A stretch of 64,000 nucleotides of DNA from Eurosta solidaginis (GCF_040869045.1 NC_090322.1:193687477-193751476); one strand, 5' to 3'; numbered from the stretch's first letter, positions 27,341-36,984 are shown. The notes: generated from the letters alone by a model not told the origin. Numbers and translations: made by a program.

Positions 27341-28130
27341 TTCCGCATTCCAGTTATTCACTGATGACGTCTTTTCAAATTGAAGCTTAAATACCTGGAA
27401 AGGAGCAGAGCCGTCATAAGATGCAGTTTTTACATTTGGACTGCTTGGTGAAACAGCTGGGCGATTTAGTTTCGGTTCCTGTATACGACCTTTTAAAGCA
27501 TCTACCTCGGCCTCGATTTTGTTTTCAAACTGCATTATTTTTTCGTTCATACGGGCTTCCAGTTGTACAGAGATCTGCGATGATACCGGGGCGAAACACT
27601 GCTACAACAACAACAACGTGATACCTTTGCTGAAATTTGTCCCGACATTTCGGATATACGTGCCTCCTGTGCTTCGATCCTGGATGCTATTTGTGACGAC
27701 ATTTCTGAAAAACGTGCCTCTTGTCGTGTCTCCTGTGATTCCATCATGGAGGTTAAAAGTGTATCCTGTGATTCCATCTTGGATGTTAAACGTGTCTTCT
27801 GTACTTGGAGCTGTGCTGACATATCGGTTGATATTTGTGACGACATTTACTTCAGCACTGCTAGTATCGCGTTAGTGTCAACAGTTGCCAATGCATTCGG
27901 AGTCTATCTTCTCCTCCATTTTAGTCGTTGACTCTTCCACATCAGAATGAAAAGTGTGTTCATCAACATCAATTCCTTCCCATTCCATAGCTTCCCTTAG
28001 TTATGTAGCTCGGATTTGTTGCCAGTAGTATTCAATCCACGGGCTTCCAATTACTTTTTCAGTTGCTGAATCTTCAATTCACTCAACTTGGCTATGTTCT
28101 TGTTGTCCTCTGAAATTTATTCAACAATTC
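27340..28130 (-). pseudogene. gag: gypsy B gag with SAP-type start
   Basis: On the minus strand, just after the primer site, the SAP-like sequence LSELKIQQLKK is readable (about 28060-28100), then the coiled-coil phrases SKMESQDTLLTSMMESQETR and RIEAQEARISEMSGQIS. A capsid start follows with YDGSAPFQVFKLQFEKTS and NNWNAE, where the LINE copy 2b junction cuts it. Frames are broken in several places. A short LINE tail (27580-27617) is embedded near the middle. Confidence 0.8.
27580..27617 (+). mobile_element. Minimal 2A LINE 3' tail insertion
   Basis: GGGGCGAAACACTGCTACAA followed by CAACAACAAC matches only the last ~20 bp plus (CAA)n tail of the 2A LINE family (GCGGCGAAGCACTGCTACAA in copy 2a). 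It interrupts the gypsy B gag. It is most simply an extremely 5'-truncated LINE insertion. Confidence 0.6.
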
Positions 28131-28144
28131 CTTTTCTGACACCA
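28131..28144 (-). promoter_or_regulatory. gypsy B primer-binding site
   Basis: On the minus strand the sequence is TGGTGTCAGAAAAG, next to the 5' LTR end, and equals the gypsy A site TGGTGTCAGAAGAG except for one base. It is a tRNA-Leu-type primer site. Confidence 0.75.
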
Positions 28145-28146
28145 AT

Positions 28147-28418
28147 TGTAACGAATTTTGGGGGATTACGATTATTTTGCACCTTCTGCTAACGTTCGAA
28201 TCGCTGAACTGTCGAATAAATAACTCCAATATTCAGTTTTGCAAAATGGTCTTTATTTATACTACTTTCGGAGTAATACTTCAAAATTATACTTCACAAC
28301 TAATAGCGTATTTAAATCAAACTGATTACCGATTCCTCAGCTTGCGCTGCTTTTATACTCTCAGTTCATCTCGATCGTCATTTCTCCTAAGGTCTAGTCG
28401 TTTCACGATCATGTGTTC
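28147..28418 (-). repeat. 5' LTR of gypsy B, part next to the primer site
   Basis: This matches the 21839-22130 part of the 3' LTR (GGGGGATTACGATTATTTTG, then GCAAAATGGTCTTTATTTAT). It is broken at 28419-28420 (TA) by the transposon at 28421-33777 and resumes at 33780. Confidence 0.85.
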
Positions 28419-28420
28419 TA

Positions 28421-28650
28421 CACCTTTTCAATCCAATAATGAGAAAACGTAAGTTTGTAATGAGAATACGTAAATTAAAATGAGGAAAGGTAACTGATAA
28501 TGAGAAATTGCAAATTTGTAATGAGAAAACGTAAGTTTGTTATGAGAATTGTACACCTTTTCAAACCAATAATGAGAAAACGTAAATTTGTAATGAGAAA
28601 ACACAAATTCAAAATGAGAATATGTAACTTAATAATGAGAACTGTAATAA
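28421..28650. repeat. Left inverted repeat, duplicated head
   Basis: A head CACCTTTTCAATCCAATAAT at 28421 is followed by many AATGAGAAAACGTAA-like words about 17-20 bp apart. A second head, CACCTTTTCAAACCAATAAT, starts at 28554, again after TA. The left end is therefore a tandem double of the terminus; the right end has only one. Confidence 0.85.
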
Positions 28651-28674
28651 TTTTTTAAAATCTATCTTTTTCGT

Positions 28675-29584
28675 TTATTGACCCACTGTCATTTCTTGTA
28701 GTGCGAGTGCATCTGCATGAAATGTAGTTGTGTGCTGTGCAGCTTTTGCACAATCCCCTCCCGTCAACTTCGTTTTGGCGTCATCAATGGCGTTTTCTAA
28801 ATACTGGAGCCGCTGTTCGCCTACTCCTGCTCCAGTCACAACAGGTACGCGCAGAGTCGTCTTTACATCTACTTTAAGTTTGGACCATACTACATATTTC
28901 TATGGGGTTCAACATAGGTGAGTATGGACCCAATCGAAGCACTTGTGACATATTGTTGGAGTGCTGGGCTACCGCTGACTCGATGCCTGAGTGGCAAGGC
29001 GCGTTATCACACACAATTACCAGTTCTTCCAAGGTATTGCCCAACCGCTGCCACTTTTGAATGAGGGTGGAAATCCAATTTCCGCAGCCGCTGGCTGTGA
29101 ACGGACCTCGCTTTCAATCCATTGATAGTATGTTTGATCCCGTAATGGCACATATCAGGTGTACATTCGGACCACGCGCTGCTGGCAATGTTTGAATAGC
29201 TCGTTTCCCTACTTTGGATCGTCCACGGGTAGATCGACAAAACAGATTGAAGTTGGTTTCGTCAATCCATACTATTTGCTTGCCTTGCTGTATGAAGGCA
29301 TTTAGCTTTCTAAAATATTCGGCCCTTTTTTCCTTATTAGCCTCGCTGTTCATCGTAGTAGGTTGTGTGTGCACTTTTTTAACACTATAGCACATACCCT
29401 CAAGATGATTTCCAACAGTTGTAGTGCTTACGTCCACGCCGAAATCGCGGAATAGTTTTTGCTTAATCTGACGCAAGGTAAGCCCACAATCTTCCTCGAG
29501 CCATTCAATTATGAATGATAGGTGTTTCAGTTTCTGGCGATCAAAACAGTTAAGTAGGTAAGTGCAAAGATATTTGCATCAATA
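28675..29584 (-). pseudogene. Tc1/mariner/IS630-type transposase (DDE_3 like)
   Basis: From the N-terminal side the readable parts are a helix-turn-helix-like region (FIIEWLEEDCGLTLRQIKQK) and then the open stretch 29114-29476. That stretch has the first catalytic aspartate in IVWIDETNFNLFCRSTRGRS and the strand GPNVHLICAITGSN. After a frame change near 29106 comes the second aspartate in VIVCDNAPCHSG, then LGPYSPMLNPIE with the glutamate 35 residues later. A further frame change near 28900 leads to a C-terminal tail with WSKLKVDVKTTL and a stop at 28675-28677. The enzyme would cut and rejoin the element at TA. It is broken by at least two frameshifts, and no natural start is visible. Confidence 0.85.
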
Positions 29585-29600
29585 GGATAAGAATATTTAC

Positions 29601-29720
29601 CTTGAGTAATATTTCTGCATATCGGGCACGCTTCACTTCGCGACACTATTGGTGCAATACACGTTGTATGAAATAAATGGTTACAATTATATATAAATGT
29701 CATTCTCTCGCCGCATACGG
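29601..29720 (-). other. RING-finger-like segment beside the transposase
   Basis: The minus-strand reading has SVCGERM, CNHLFHTTCIAP and SEACPICRNITQ. The C-H-x2-H-x2-C ... C-P-x-C-R pattern is that of a RING finger, but the first zinc-binding Cys pair is incomplete (Ser where Cys is expected). It is upstream of the transposase on the same strand but one frame away. GTAAATATTC directly follows it at 29600 and CCAG precedes the transposase at 29534, so an intron is conceivable, although the phases do not fit without a further change. A stop lies just upstream, and the LINE begins near 29740. Confidence 0.55.
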
Positions 29721-29787
29721 ACGTGTTTTTTAATCGCTCTCATATTTTCACGTATTCTTATTTTTTCTTTTACTTTAAATTGCCAAA

Positions 29788-31121
29788 AATGGATGAATAT
29801 TGTGGAAAGTGTAATAAACTATTTTCCAGATCTGGTGACAATAGTCTAGTGCCGTGTAATGCGTTCTGCAAGAGGATTTTCCACAGAGCCTGTAGTGAGG
29901 GTATATCGGACTATGAAGTAAAGCTAATCAAGGCTAACCCGCATTTGCTTTACTTGTGTGAAAAGTGTGTGAACATGCCGGACAAGCTATCTAATATTTT
30001 GAACGCTATTCTTGTGGCAAGGTTTTGACATAATTTCCAATGCTGTGTCCAAAAAATTCGATTATTTAAAGGATCATATAATGGACTCTTTGAAGTCATC
30101 CAACAACAACTTAAATGTTGCTGAGTCATATGGTTGTCCGAATGTCAGAAATAGTGCGCTATTTATTTCTGCTCTCCCCATGGCATCCAATAACAACAAC
30201 TTAATACAAAGCAACCTAATGGATTTTCCCGCTACCCCGCTTGGCACGGAGTTCTCTAATTCTCCTATCGATAATCTGAGAGCTAATGCTTCATCACCTG
30301 CACCTACTACTACTCTTACATCTAAACCTGCTGCTATTATTACTCAGCCGCAAACATCGATAATTCTCTCTACTAGTTCTACTACAAAGACAACTTCTAC
30401 TTCGCCTGCATCTACATCTACATCTACATCTAAAAACGCCTCATCTTCTACAGTCTCTCATTCGTCTAAAACTACGTCTACTTCTGGAAATACATCAACA
30501 TCAATTAGTTCCAATTCTACATCTAAAACTAAATCTACTGCATCCACATCTAAATCAACTAAAGCTAACAATAACAAAAATAATTCAAATGCGCCTTCTG
30601 AAAATTCCAATAGGTCTGATGCTGAAATGATTGCCAACAATGTGAAAAATACTAGTGCAGTGTCGCGCTCTGCTGGCACTGTATCGTATGCAGATGCTGC
30701 AGCTAGCGCAGTTAATGCAAATGTGCCATCTGTTGATGTTTCTGACAGACAACGAAAGAGTGCTTCAAAAGAAATTACGCAAAAATCGCGCGTTGTTAGT
30801 GGTAGCAATGACAATGCTGAATTAGATGTATTTGTGCGGTATAAATGGATTCATTTGTCCTCATTTAAGCCATCGGTCACTGAGGAGAGTATTGTTAAAT
30901 ACATCTCTGATCACTTTGGCATTGCTGCTTCTAATGTCGCTTGTTTTAAGTTAGTAAAGAGAGATGTCGACATTAACACTTTAGTGAGAGTCGCTTTTAA
31001 AGTTCGAGTGATTGAAAGTGAATATAGCAAACTTTTCAATGCTTCTCTTTGGTCCAGTAACGTATACATTAAGCCCTTCCGTTGTTTTCGAAAAGATGTA
31101 GAAATTCCCGCGCAGTCTTAG
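29788..31121 (+). pseudogene. LINE E ORF1 with PHD-like zinc finger
   Basis: The ATG at 29788 opens a protein with a C4HC3-type finger in the first 65 residues: CGKCNKLF, then CNAFCKRIFHRACSEG, then LYLCEKC. A frame change near 30012-30028 separates it from the 370-codon continuation. That part has a long Ser/Thr-rich stretch (30330-30560, repeated TSTS/SKTTSTS), an Ala-rich piece, and a C-terminal globular part (LSSFKPSVTEESIVKYISDH) that might bind nucleic acid. ORF1 proteins of LINEs coat the RNA; the exact fold here is not recognised. It ends at 31121 and overlaps ORF2 by about 40 bp. Confidence 0.75.
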
Positions 31122-32085
31122 ATTTGTCTGACACCTTTCATAATGGCCTCAACGTCTATTATCAGAATGTTAGGGGTCTAAATACTAAACTAGTTGATCT
31201 TTTTCTCCGTAGTCATGAACTCTGTTATGACGTTTTGGTTTTTACTGAGACATGGTTGAAACCAACTGTGTTTAACTCTGAGATATTAGCAGATTCTTAT
31301 GAGATCTTTAGAAAAGACCGACGAAACAGAGTTGGTGGAGGCGTGTTAATCGCCGTACATACTAGGTTCTCTGCTGAAGAAGTGTACTTCGATGATTCTT
31401 CTGATGTTGAAATCCTCTGCGTGCGACTTAAACTTTTATCTACTTACAAATATTTTGTTGCGTCCTATATTTCGCCCCAGTCAGATATTTCTGTATACTT
31501 AATACATTCTTCCCTATTGAAATTTATATTTGCTGTGTCAAGGTCTGTTGATTCTGTCTTAGTGGCTGGCGATTTTAATCTGCCCTTTGTGTCGTGGAAT
31601 TTTATTGACGGAATGCTAGTTCCCACTGCTTGTAATGTTGTATTCTACGAGTTTTAAATGACCTTGCAGACATTGGGCTTTATCAACTTAACAGAATTCA
31701 TAATAAATTCGGCAAATATCTTGATTTGATTTTTTCAGACGACACATCGAATTGTTCTGTTACTCGATGTGATCCAGTGGTATTGCCTGAGGATGTTTAT
31801 CATCCAGCACTTTCAATTTACCTGGATTGTCTTAGCTTACCGGTGAGGAACACTACCGATCCGAATGCGTCTTCGCGCCGGTTTCTGTTTAGAAAGGCCA
31901 ATTGGTCTTTACTAATCGACGAAGTCTCTAAAATAAAGTGGCCTGAGTACGACGGAGATATTGAAGCGAGCTCCGTCCATTTCACCAAGTTTTACATGCG
32001 ATATTCCTCAAATGTGTGCCTTTTTCCAAAACCTCCTCAGCATCTCCAGCTACTGCTTGGAGCTCTAGAGAACTTAATTATCTAA
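31082..32085 (+). pseudogene. LINE E ORF2, endonuclease part
   Basis: From 31082 the frame gives the APE-type endonuclease: VYYQNVRGLNTK, VFTETWLKP, RRNRVGGGVLIAV, VAGDFNLPFVSWN. A frame change near 31650 continues it (HNKFGKYLDLIFSDD, then VVLPEDVYHPALSIYL) to 32085. Another frame change near 32030 leads into the RT frame. The endonuclease nicks target DNA to prime reverse transcription. Confidence 0.8.
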
Positions 32086-33575
32086 AAAACAAAAAAACAC
32101 GCTTCTTCAAGCGTTTCAAATTATCTGGCTCTAATAGTGACTATGCTGCATACTCCATATTGCGCCTTAAGTACAACAGGCTACAGATAAGATGCTATAA
32201 GAATTATCTGATGAAGATTAAGCATCGGATTTCTTCCAATCCAAAAACATTTTATTCCTTCGTCAACTCCAAAAGAAAAATTAAAGGGTTTCCTTCTGTA
32301 ATGAAGTATGACGATCGGATTTCTAGTATTGACTCCGAGATTGCAAATATGTTTGCTGACTTTTTTAAATCCAATTACTCGACTATCCCTGACTCCCCTC
32401 CGGTGGATTATCAATACATGTTACCTTCGCTTAACTCAGTAGGTATCCCATATATTCATACAGATGAGGTACTAAGGCATCTGGAAAGTCTGAAAATTTC
32501 CTACTCCAGTGGACCTGATGAAATACCATCTGTTGTGCTGAGAACTTGCGCTCAATTTCTTTGTCAACCCCTTACCTGCTTATTTAATACCTCTTTGAGG
32601 CAAGGGATATTCCCTAAGAAGTGGAAGGAGTCGTTTACAATACCACTTTATAAAAGTGGGAGTAGATCTTATGTCACAAACTATAGAGGAATAGCCAAAC
32701 TTTGTGCTATTCCAAAACTATTTGAATCAGTTGTCACAAATCAACTGGCTTTTGCAGTATCTTCGGCAGTGAACCTTTCACAACATGGCTTTTGCAGGGG
32801 TAAGTCCATTGCGTCTAACTTGCTGGAGTTCGCAACCCTCGTATCCAATAGCTTAAGGACGAACTGCGAAGTTGATGTCATTTACACTGATTTCAGTAAG
32901 GCGTTTGATAAAGTTTCCCATTCCTTACTCCTACTAAAACTCGATAGATTGGGTTTTCCATCACGGCTTCTCTCTTGGGTCTCTTCGTACTTGATAGGTA
33001 GAAAGCAAACCGTTGTGTTTAACAATTGCTTGTCTGAATTCATCAATGTATCTTCTGGAGTTCCACAGGGCAGTCACCTTGGTCCAGTGTTGTTTCTGCT
33101 CTTCATTAATGACCTCCCAAATATTTTGAAGCGCTGCATACCGCTGATGTACGCTGACGATGTCAAACTGGTTATGCCCATTCGCTCACCTGAAGATAGG
33201 GCACTTCTTCAATCGGATCTGAATAACCTGGTTGAGTGGTGTGACGTGAACGTCATGTCACTAAATTTACCGAAGTGCAAGTTTATGTGTTTTACGAGGA
33301 AATCTTTTAAAACCTATCAGTACATCATAGGCGATTATATCATTAAGCAAGTCACAAACTTTACTGATCTTGGCGTTATATTGGACCCTAAACTGGACTT
33401 CAAATTACATATCGAATCGTGTGTGAATAGGGCTAGAGGCACTTTGGCTTTCGTAAAAAGGTGGTCAAAGGAATTCAATGACCCCTATGTCACTAAAACT
33501 CTTTTTTTTATCATTAGTAAGACCTATATTGGAATATGCTTCCATTATCTGGAACCCGCGTTATCAGGTTCATAG
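32016..33575 (+). CDS. LINE E reverse transcriptase open frame (519 aa)
   Basis: A single open stretch covers most of the RT. It has SSGPDEIPSVVLRTC, FPKKWKESFTIPLYKSG, NYRGIAKLCAIPKLFE, LSQHGFCRGKSIASNLLEF, the first catalytic aspartate in IYTDFSKAFDKVSHS, SSGVPQGSHLGPVLFLLFIN, and the YADD box in LMYADDVKLV, then a thumb region (VTNFTDLGVILDPKLDFKLH). The ATG used is only the first Met after a frameshift. The frame drifts into nonsense after about 33510, where a one-base change moves the true protein to the next frame. Confidence 0.88.
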   Translation: MPFSKTSSASPATAWSSRELNYLKNKKTRFFKRFKLSGSNSDYAAYSILRLKYNRLQIRCYKNYLMKIKHRISSNPKTFYSFVNSKRKIKGFPSVMKYDDRISSIDSEIANMFADFFKSNYSTIPDSPPVDYQYMLPSLNSVGIPYIHTDEVLRHLESLKISYSSGPDEIPSVVLRTCAQFLCQPLTCLFNTSLRQGIFPKKWKESFTIPLYKSGSRSYVTNYRGIAKLCAIPKLFESVVTNQLAFAVSSAVNLSQHGFCRGKSIASNLLEFATLVSNSLRTNCEVDVIYTDFSKAFDKVSHSLLLLKLDRLGFPSRLLSWVSSYLIGRKQTVVFNNCLSEFINVSSGVPQGSHLGPVLFLLFINDLPNILKRCIPLMYADDVKLVMPIRSPEDRALLQSDLNNLVEWCDVNVMSLNLPKCKFMCFTRKSFKTYQYIIGDYIIKQVTNFTDLGVILDPKLDFKLHIESCVNRARGTLAFVKRWSKEFNDPYVTKTLFFIISKTYIGICFHYLEPALSGS

Positions 33576-33660
33576 CGATAAATTGGAATCGGCCCAGAAG
33601 CAATTTTTGCTCTTTGCTTTAAATCATTTGCCCTGGGATCCACCAAGGAACCACCTATAA
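33478..33660 (+). pseudogene. LINE E RT C-terminal fragment
   Basis: It continues the RT in the next frame: SLVRPILEYASIIWNPRYQ, then FLLFALNHLPWDPPRNHL. Related LINEs, including LINE D here, run another 100 or more residues. This one is cut where the right inverted repeat starts (TAAATTTATATTTTCTCATT). Confidence 0.8.
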
Positions 33661-33777
33661 ATTTATATTTTCTCATTACTAATTTACCGTTTCTCATTAC
33701 CACTTTACCTTTTCTCATTTTAATTTACGTTTTCTCATTACTAACTTACGCTTTCTCATTATTGGGTTGAAAAGGTG
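33660..33777. repeat. Right inverted repeat of the TA transposon
   Basis: It reads as complement of the left end: five TTTCTCATTAC/TTTTCTCATT words, then ATTGGGTTGAAAAGGTG at the terminus, followed by TA. About 115 bp match the first left copy with scattered differences. Confidence 0.88.
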
Positions 33778-33779
33778 TA

Positions 33780-34049
33780 GAACCACTGCACCTTATGCTT
33801 GTTTACCCAGCTATATACATGTATATTTGTAGTTTATGCTTTTCTTCTAGCCATATGCGTGTGTATGTGTGAGTATAACTTCTTCTCTTAGCTGATGATT
33901 ACATATGTGTATGTGAGATATTCTTCGTCGCCTTCTATGTACGTAAGAGTTGCTAGCTTTAATGTGTACATGTACATAAGAGTGGCTACTTGCTGTTTTT
34001 GTTGTTGTGATTATTTACTAACAGCATAGTGATGCTAATATTCGCCGCA
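33780..34049 (-). repeat. 5' LTR of gypsy B, distal part
   Basis: This completes the LTR broken at 28420: AGCTATATACATGTATATTT, then TGTGAGTATAACTTCTTCTC, ending with ATATTCGCCGCA (minus strand: TGCGGCGAATAT start). It contains about 30 bp (CACTGCACCTTATGCTTGTT region) that the other gypsy B LTR lacks. Confidence 0.85.
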
Positions 34050-34689
34050 CTATTATGTTGAAGGTTGATTTTTTTTAGATAGCATACGGCGTAATGCAAT
34101 TGCTCTCCAAAATATTTACGAATAATAATTATAAAATTTAGGGAAGTGGCTTAATCATGGATTTAGGATGTTTAAAAATTTAGCTGACTGTTTTTACTAA
34201 AGCAGTTAGCACTCGTAACACAGGAACGGGTGTACGTTAGAGGAATTATTTCAGAAGAGACTTGAAAAGTATATAACTTTGAAATGAACGTGAACGGCGT
34301 TTTAAGAAGAGATACATTTTTGGAAAGATCACCTACCCGAAATGTTTGGAGATTCGTTCAAAATATATATTGTAACTTTTAGGAGTGCATATATCATTCT
34401 CAAATAAAGGCGAAATCAGTTTCAAGTCCTCAAACTACTAGGCTATCTTATAGGCAAAATATTGTGCCAAAATTTCATGTTCACTAGCAATAACATACAT
34501 ACATTACAATGTGTGTAAATTAATTCATATGACCAATAAATAAAAACCTATCAGTGCCAGACGTTTATTTTGATAGAGTTCTAGAAAATTCATTCTGTCC
34601 GAAACATTCAGTTGTGTATTTGTTTACCAAAAAGTCAAAAAACTCAAATATCTCTGCGGAAACAGTGAAAAAATAACCATCAACCACCA
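34050..34689. other. Unassigned spacer
   Basis: AT-rich sequence with no recognisable frame, RNA gene or element terminus, between gypsy B and LINE D. Confidence 0.5.
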
Positions 34690-35732
34690 ACATGTTCGCG
34701 GCCTTAGATCGAAATTAAGTACTTTTTTCTGAATTATAGCTTTTACTGAAACCTGGTTAAAAGGGGATAATTTTAACTCTGAACTTTTCTAAAGCAAATA
34801 TGTTGTTTATCGGCGTGATCGTGAAGCTCGAACAGGCGGTGTTCTCATTGCCGTTGACTCGACGCTTCCATCTGAGTTGCTGCTGTTGGACAACGCACCT
34901 TACATTGAATTCGTAGCAGTGAATCTTGCTTCACACAATTTCAGTTTGTTTATCTGCTGCTCGTATATACCGCCACGATCGGATATACACGTTTATACTT
35001 GTCATAGCACTGTTATTTGTAGTTTGTACTCGCAGTTGCGTGACAAAGACCGCCTAGTAGTCCTTGGTGATTTCAATTTATCTTCAGTAAATTGGATCAA
35101 TACCATTGACTCAAATTTCATGACTCCTACCACTCAACATGAGTTTTTAATTAGCCTTATTGATACATCTCTTCTCCAAATGAATTATATATTAAATTCC
35201 AAGAGCAAAATATTAGACTTAGTGTTTGCAGATGACTACGGGTATTACACTAAACCGAACTACCCCTCTACTTTCTACGCTTGAGATAGTACTGGATGTT
35301 GTTCAAACTATGATGCTTGATGTTTCTAAATCGAATTCCCAACCCCGTTCGAGATGTTTTTCTAAGACGAATTTTAGTGAGCTCAATAAACTGATTGCTG
35401 CCCATGACTGGTCGAATCTTTACGCGTTTAAAGAAGTAGAAACAGCGACCTCCTTGTTTTATAGCTCTCTTGATGGTTTCTTTAAAAGCTGTGTTCCCTT
35501 CGTTTTTCTAGTATTACCACGGGTAAACCACCTTGGTTCTCAAGGCAACTACTTAGACTTGATAGTATTAAGTCTAGATTGTATAAGCGTTTCAAGAGAT
35601 CTGGAAAATCTGTGAATTTTTCTAAATATTTAGTGGCGCGCTCCAACTTTCATCGCCTTAACCAGCAATGTTATAAAGGCTACTTATCGCGCTGCAAATT
35701 CCAATTTATTAACAACCCGAAATGTTTCTACC
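34690..35732 (+). pseudogene. LINE D, endonuclease part
   Basis: Fragments in several frames match the LINE E endonuclease and the region before RT: HVRGLRSKL, AFTETWLKGDNFNSEL, RRDREARTGGVLIAVD, VVLGDFNLSSVNWI, LDLVFADDYG. They are followed (35579 onward) by YKRFKRSGKSVNFSKYL and NNPKCFYQ. In-frame stops and frame changes are frequent. It breaks off at about 35732, where the inverted-repeat structure begins. About 170 codons of RT N-terminus are absent from both sides of that insertion. Confidence 0.8.
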
Positions 35733-36284
35733 AGGGTTTGAATTGCTTACTGAAAAATAGTAAAATTTATAAATTTTTGGCTTTACCAGCAATGAGTTTT
35801 TTGTCGGTTTGGAATTTTTGTATACAGCTTACATTTGTATTTGAAAAATATTTCAGCAACAGAAAAAAGCAAAGCAAACAAATTTTTTTTTCATTTTACT
35901 GCAGATATTACTTGAATGGATGCGAGCTGTCGTAGTCAGCAGAAAAAAAATTGAATATTTTACTGTGCTTGAAGCTATAAGTATTTCATGATTAACTATT
36001 TTTAAGTAAAAATTTTTCAGTTTTTTAACAGCCGAAATTCTGGTTTCGAATTACTTGCTGAAAATAAGTAAAAGTAAATTTTTTTTCACTATTTCAGCAG
36101 AACTATTTGATTTTCAAAGGGACATACATACAATTGTACGATGTACCGATCGTAATAACCTTCATCTCCGAGTATGTATTTCTTGTTTTTATGTTGTTTT
36201 AACTCCCAACACACGTATATACGCATGCTTCTACTGAAAAAAAGACAAATACGCACGTACAAAATCTGCATATCCACCGGTAGC

Positions 36285-36806
36285 TTGGTATATGTACTGG
36301 AGTCACTCGGGGTTTTTTCCGGGACCAAAGCATGGCATTTCAATGTAGCATGGCTCAATTTCTCTCGGATCGTTCAAAATTTGTCACACAATGAGTAGCT
36401 CCTTGTGGAGAGACTGTCCTAAGTTCGGTCCTAGAGACTAGCACTGCCCCATCTACCGAAGAAATACATATTTATAAAACGGGCAGATATGTGTCACATG
36501 CAAAACGCGATGTTTTAGGCTAACCCCTAATACTTGTTGTCGACGCGATTTCTTTAAAACATGTATGGATCCTTTCTGTTTACAACCAAGAGCGATTCAC
36601 GCCACGTTAAACGCACCTCCGTTCCTTCCTTATCTATTAGCACCAAAGCTGGTCTGATAGCCAGACAAAATTCTCGTTTGTTGTAGCGCTAAAACGCGTC
36701 TGAAGTTAAGAGATACAATCTCACAAGCTCGAAATGCCCGACCACCAACATTCCTGTGAGACAAGATCATAAGATTACTCACACCGTGTGCACCGTATGT
36801 CACCGA
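36285..36806 (+). pseudogene. Decayed leader of a 2A-LINE relative
   Basis: The DNA resembles the 5' end of LINE copies 1 and 2: TGTACTGGAGTCACTCGGGG against TGTACCGGAGCGACTCGGGA, then TTTTTTCCGGGACCAAAGCA, and the Cys-finger region (VTCKTRCFRLT, DFFKTCMDPFC). The spacer part has a second finger remnant, HTVCTVCHRQRH, comparable with SVCTVCQHR of copy 1. It is full of stops. The piece up to 36690 is in the left arm, and an inverted copy lies at about 37690-38040. Confidence 0.65.
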
Positions 36807-36807
36807 C

Positions 36808-36965
36808 AAAGACACTCCCCGAAGGCTTTGGGGAGTGCTATTGATGCTGATGCTCCTTTGTCGGATGTAGATCCGGTACGTTCCGGTAACAAAGCATCAC
36901 CCATATCGGGAACGATTAATATGACCACATTAAACCTTCTAGGCCATTCCGCCCTCCCCCTACTA
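36808..36965 (-). mobile_element. CAA-tailed SINE-like element, copy 5 (fragment)
   Basis: Reverse-oriented 3' part of the family, in the spacer of the inverted repeat: CTCCCCGAAGGCTTTGGGGA hairpin, then GATCCGGTACGTTCCGGTAA, then CTTCTAGGCCATTCCGCCCT. Both the tail and the head are missing. Confidence 0.75.
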
Positions 36966-36984
36966 CACCGAAGTACCTGGGTTA

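Larger units (their letters stand above)
29740..33657 (+). mobile_element. PHD-finger LINE (LINE E), 3'-truncated
   Basis: This two-frame non-LTR element has ORF1 with a PHD-like finger and low-complexity linker, and ORF2 with endonuclease and reverse transcriptase. The 5' boundary is approximate. The 3' end is missing: the coding sequence stops being recognisable at PRNHL (33657) and the transposon inverted repeat begins at once. LINE D (34690-39985) is a related element that has the missing C-terminus and 3' UTR. Confidence 0.85.
28421..33777 (-). mobile_element. TA-flanked DD35E transposon carrying a LINE
   Basis: Terminal inverted repeats (CACCTTTTCAATCCAATAAT at the left; the right end is its complement with one change) are flanked by TA at 28419-28420 and 33778-33779, inside an LTR whose two halves continue outside. 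TA duplication and a DD35E transposase are hallmarks of the Tc1/mariner/IS630 superfamily. Inside are a broken transposase on the minus strand (28675-29584), a RING-like segment (29601-29720) and a plus-strand LINE (29740-33657) that stops directly at the right inverted repeat. The orientation given is that of the transposase. Confidence 0.87.
21839..34049 (-). mobile_element. Degenerate Ty3/gypsy element (gypsy B) with nested insertions
   Basis: The outer limits are two LTRs of one family (21839-22355, and 28147-28418 continuing at 33780-34049), both on the minus strand. Between them, from right to left, are the primer site, a SAP-type gag, part of the protease, and the last part of integrase. 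The reverse transcriptase, RNase H and most of integrase are absent. Two LINE pieces and one TA-flanked transposon are inserted. It is a relative of gypsy A, with the same gag plan, primer tRNA and LTR end motifs. The flanks ATAC (left, minus-strand reading) and ATAG (right) may be a decayed target duplication. Confidence 0.85.
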
